Positions 59,061-59,183 of a stretch of DNA of 59,183 bases are shown here, piece after piece. The notes below the pieces were generated by a model that did no database searches, had not been told where the DNA came from, and saw only the letters and a program-made list of their open reading frames with translations. The position numbers were made by a program, and so were the translations under genes. Source of the stretch: Lysinibacillus sp. BPa_S21 (GTDB lineage Bacteria; Bacillota; Bacilli; Bacillales_A; Planococcaceae); NCBI RefSeq assembly GCF_023337795.1, contig NZ_JALIRS010000018.1, positions 1 to 59,183 of the forward strand, given 5' to 3'. Position 1 is the first letter of the stretch. Each line of letters starts with the position of its first letter.

Positions 59061-59159
59061 ATAAAGTTTTTAGTAGCTAACCTTGAGTTAGTGAACAAAA
59101 CACAATTTTGGACATCAAACATGATGCCAGCAAAACAATTTGAGCTAATCAAATTTCTT

Positions 59160-59183
59160 TTTATGGAGAGTTTGATCCTGGCT
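59160..59183 (+). rRNA. rrs: 16S ribosomal RNA, 5' end
   Basis: TTTATGGAGAGTTTGATCC starts the mature 16S rRNA; the gene continues outside the window. The 5' boundary is set by comparison with B. subtilis and may be off by a few bases. Confidence 0.93.

Overview
The window is a chromosomal segment of a low-GC, endospore-forming Gram-positive bacterium of the Bacillales. Gene order follows the Bacillus subtilis origin-proximal block (yaaO-tmk ... lysS-rrn) almost gene for gene. Codon use, protein sequences and dispersed intergenic repeats fit the Lysinibacillus group best; the genus is an inference from memory, not from a search. Sporulation genes (abrB, sspF, spoVG, fin, spoVT, yabP, yabQ, spoIIE) show that it sporulates. 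The segment runs from the 3' end of a 5S rRNA gene (1-75) to the first bases of a 16S rRNA gene (from about 59160), so it is the complete inter-operon interval between two rrn operons.

Layout. (1) 1-2130: end of an rrn operon and three accessory genes (CoxG-like protein, TetR repressor, HXXEE membrane protein); the last two share a palindromic operator. (2) 2221-9743: yaaO, tmk, darA, yaaR, holB, ricT, yabA, trmN6, yazA, rsmI (DNA precursors, replication, translation modification). (3) 10023-10301: abrB on the minus strand with its own promoter and two tandem Spo0A boxes. (4) 10863-16915: metG, tatD-like yabD, yabE, rnmV, rsmA. (5) 17073-25652: veg, sspF, ispE, purR, ridA, spoVG, glmU, prs, ctc, pth, fin. 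(6) 25974-36065: mfd, spoVT, yabM, yabN, rqcP, yabP, yabQ, divIC, yabR. (7) 36232-36959: minus-strand membrane protein gene and a three-tRNA operon (Gly-Met-Glu). (8) 37625-44328: spoIIE, tilS, hpt, ftsH. (9) 44473-46234: an aldo/keto reductase and a 0.9 kb repeat-rich gap. (10) 46235-57872: coaX, hslO, yacD, cysK, the folate cluster pabB-pabA-pabC-folP-folB-folK, dusB, lysS. (11) 58070-58342: a small orphan gene, then the tandem promoters of the next rrn operon.

The coding part is largely core genome and contains no defence island, prophage, insertion sequence or CRISPR array. The least explained material is between the genes. Several families of short dispersed repeats occupy most of the longer intergenic gaps: a 'GTGCGAAAGCGAAGCG' family, a 190-bp mosaic of three mini-hairpins whose stems partly covary between copies, a 'GGAACGGAAATCAACCCC' family, and a 21-bp tandem repeat. 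Some copies lie next to, or contribute to, promoter or ribosome-binding sequence. Regulatory sites read directly from the sequence include an exact WalR-type direct repeat before yabD, Spo0A boxes at abrB, a spoIIE promoter with the unusual 21-bp spacer, and sigma-G, sigma-H and possible sigma-F and sigma-E promoters at the expected sporulation genes. Where two start codons were possible, the start was chosen by Shine-Dalgarno spacing and by fit to known homologues.
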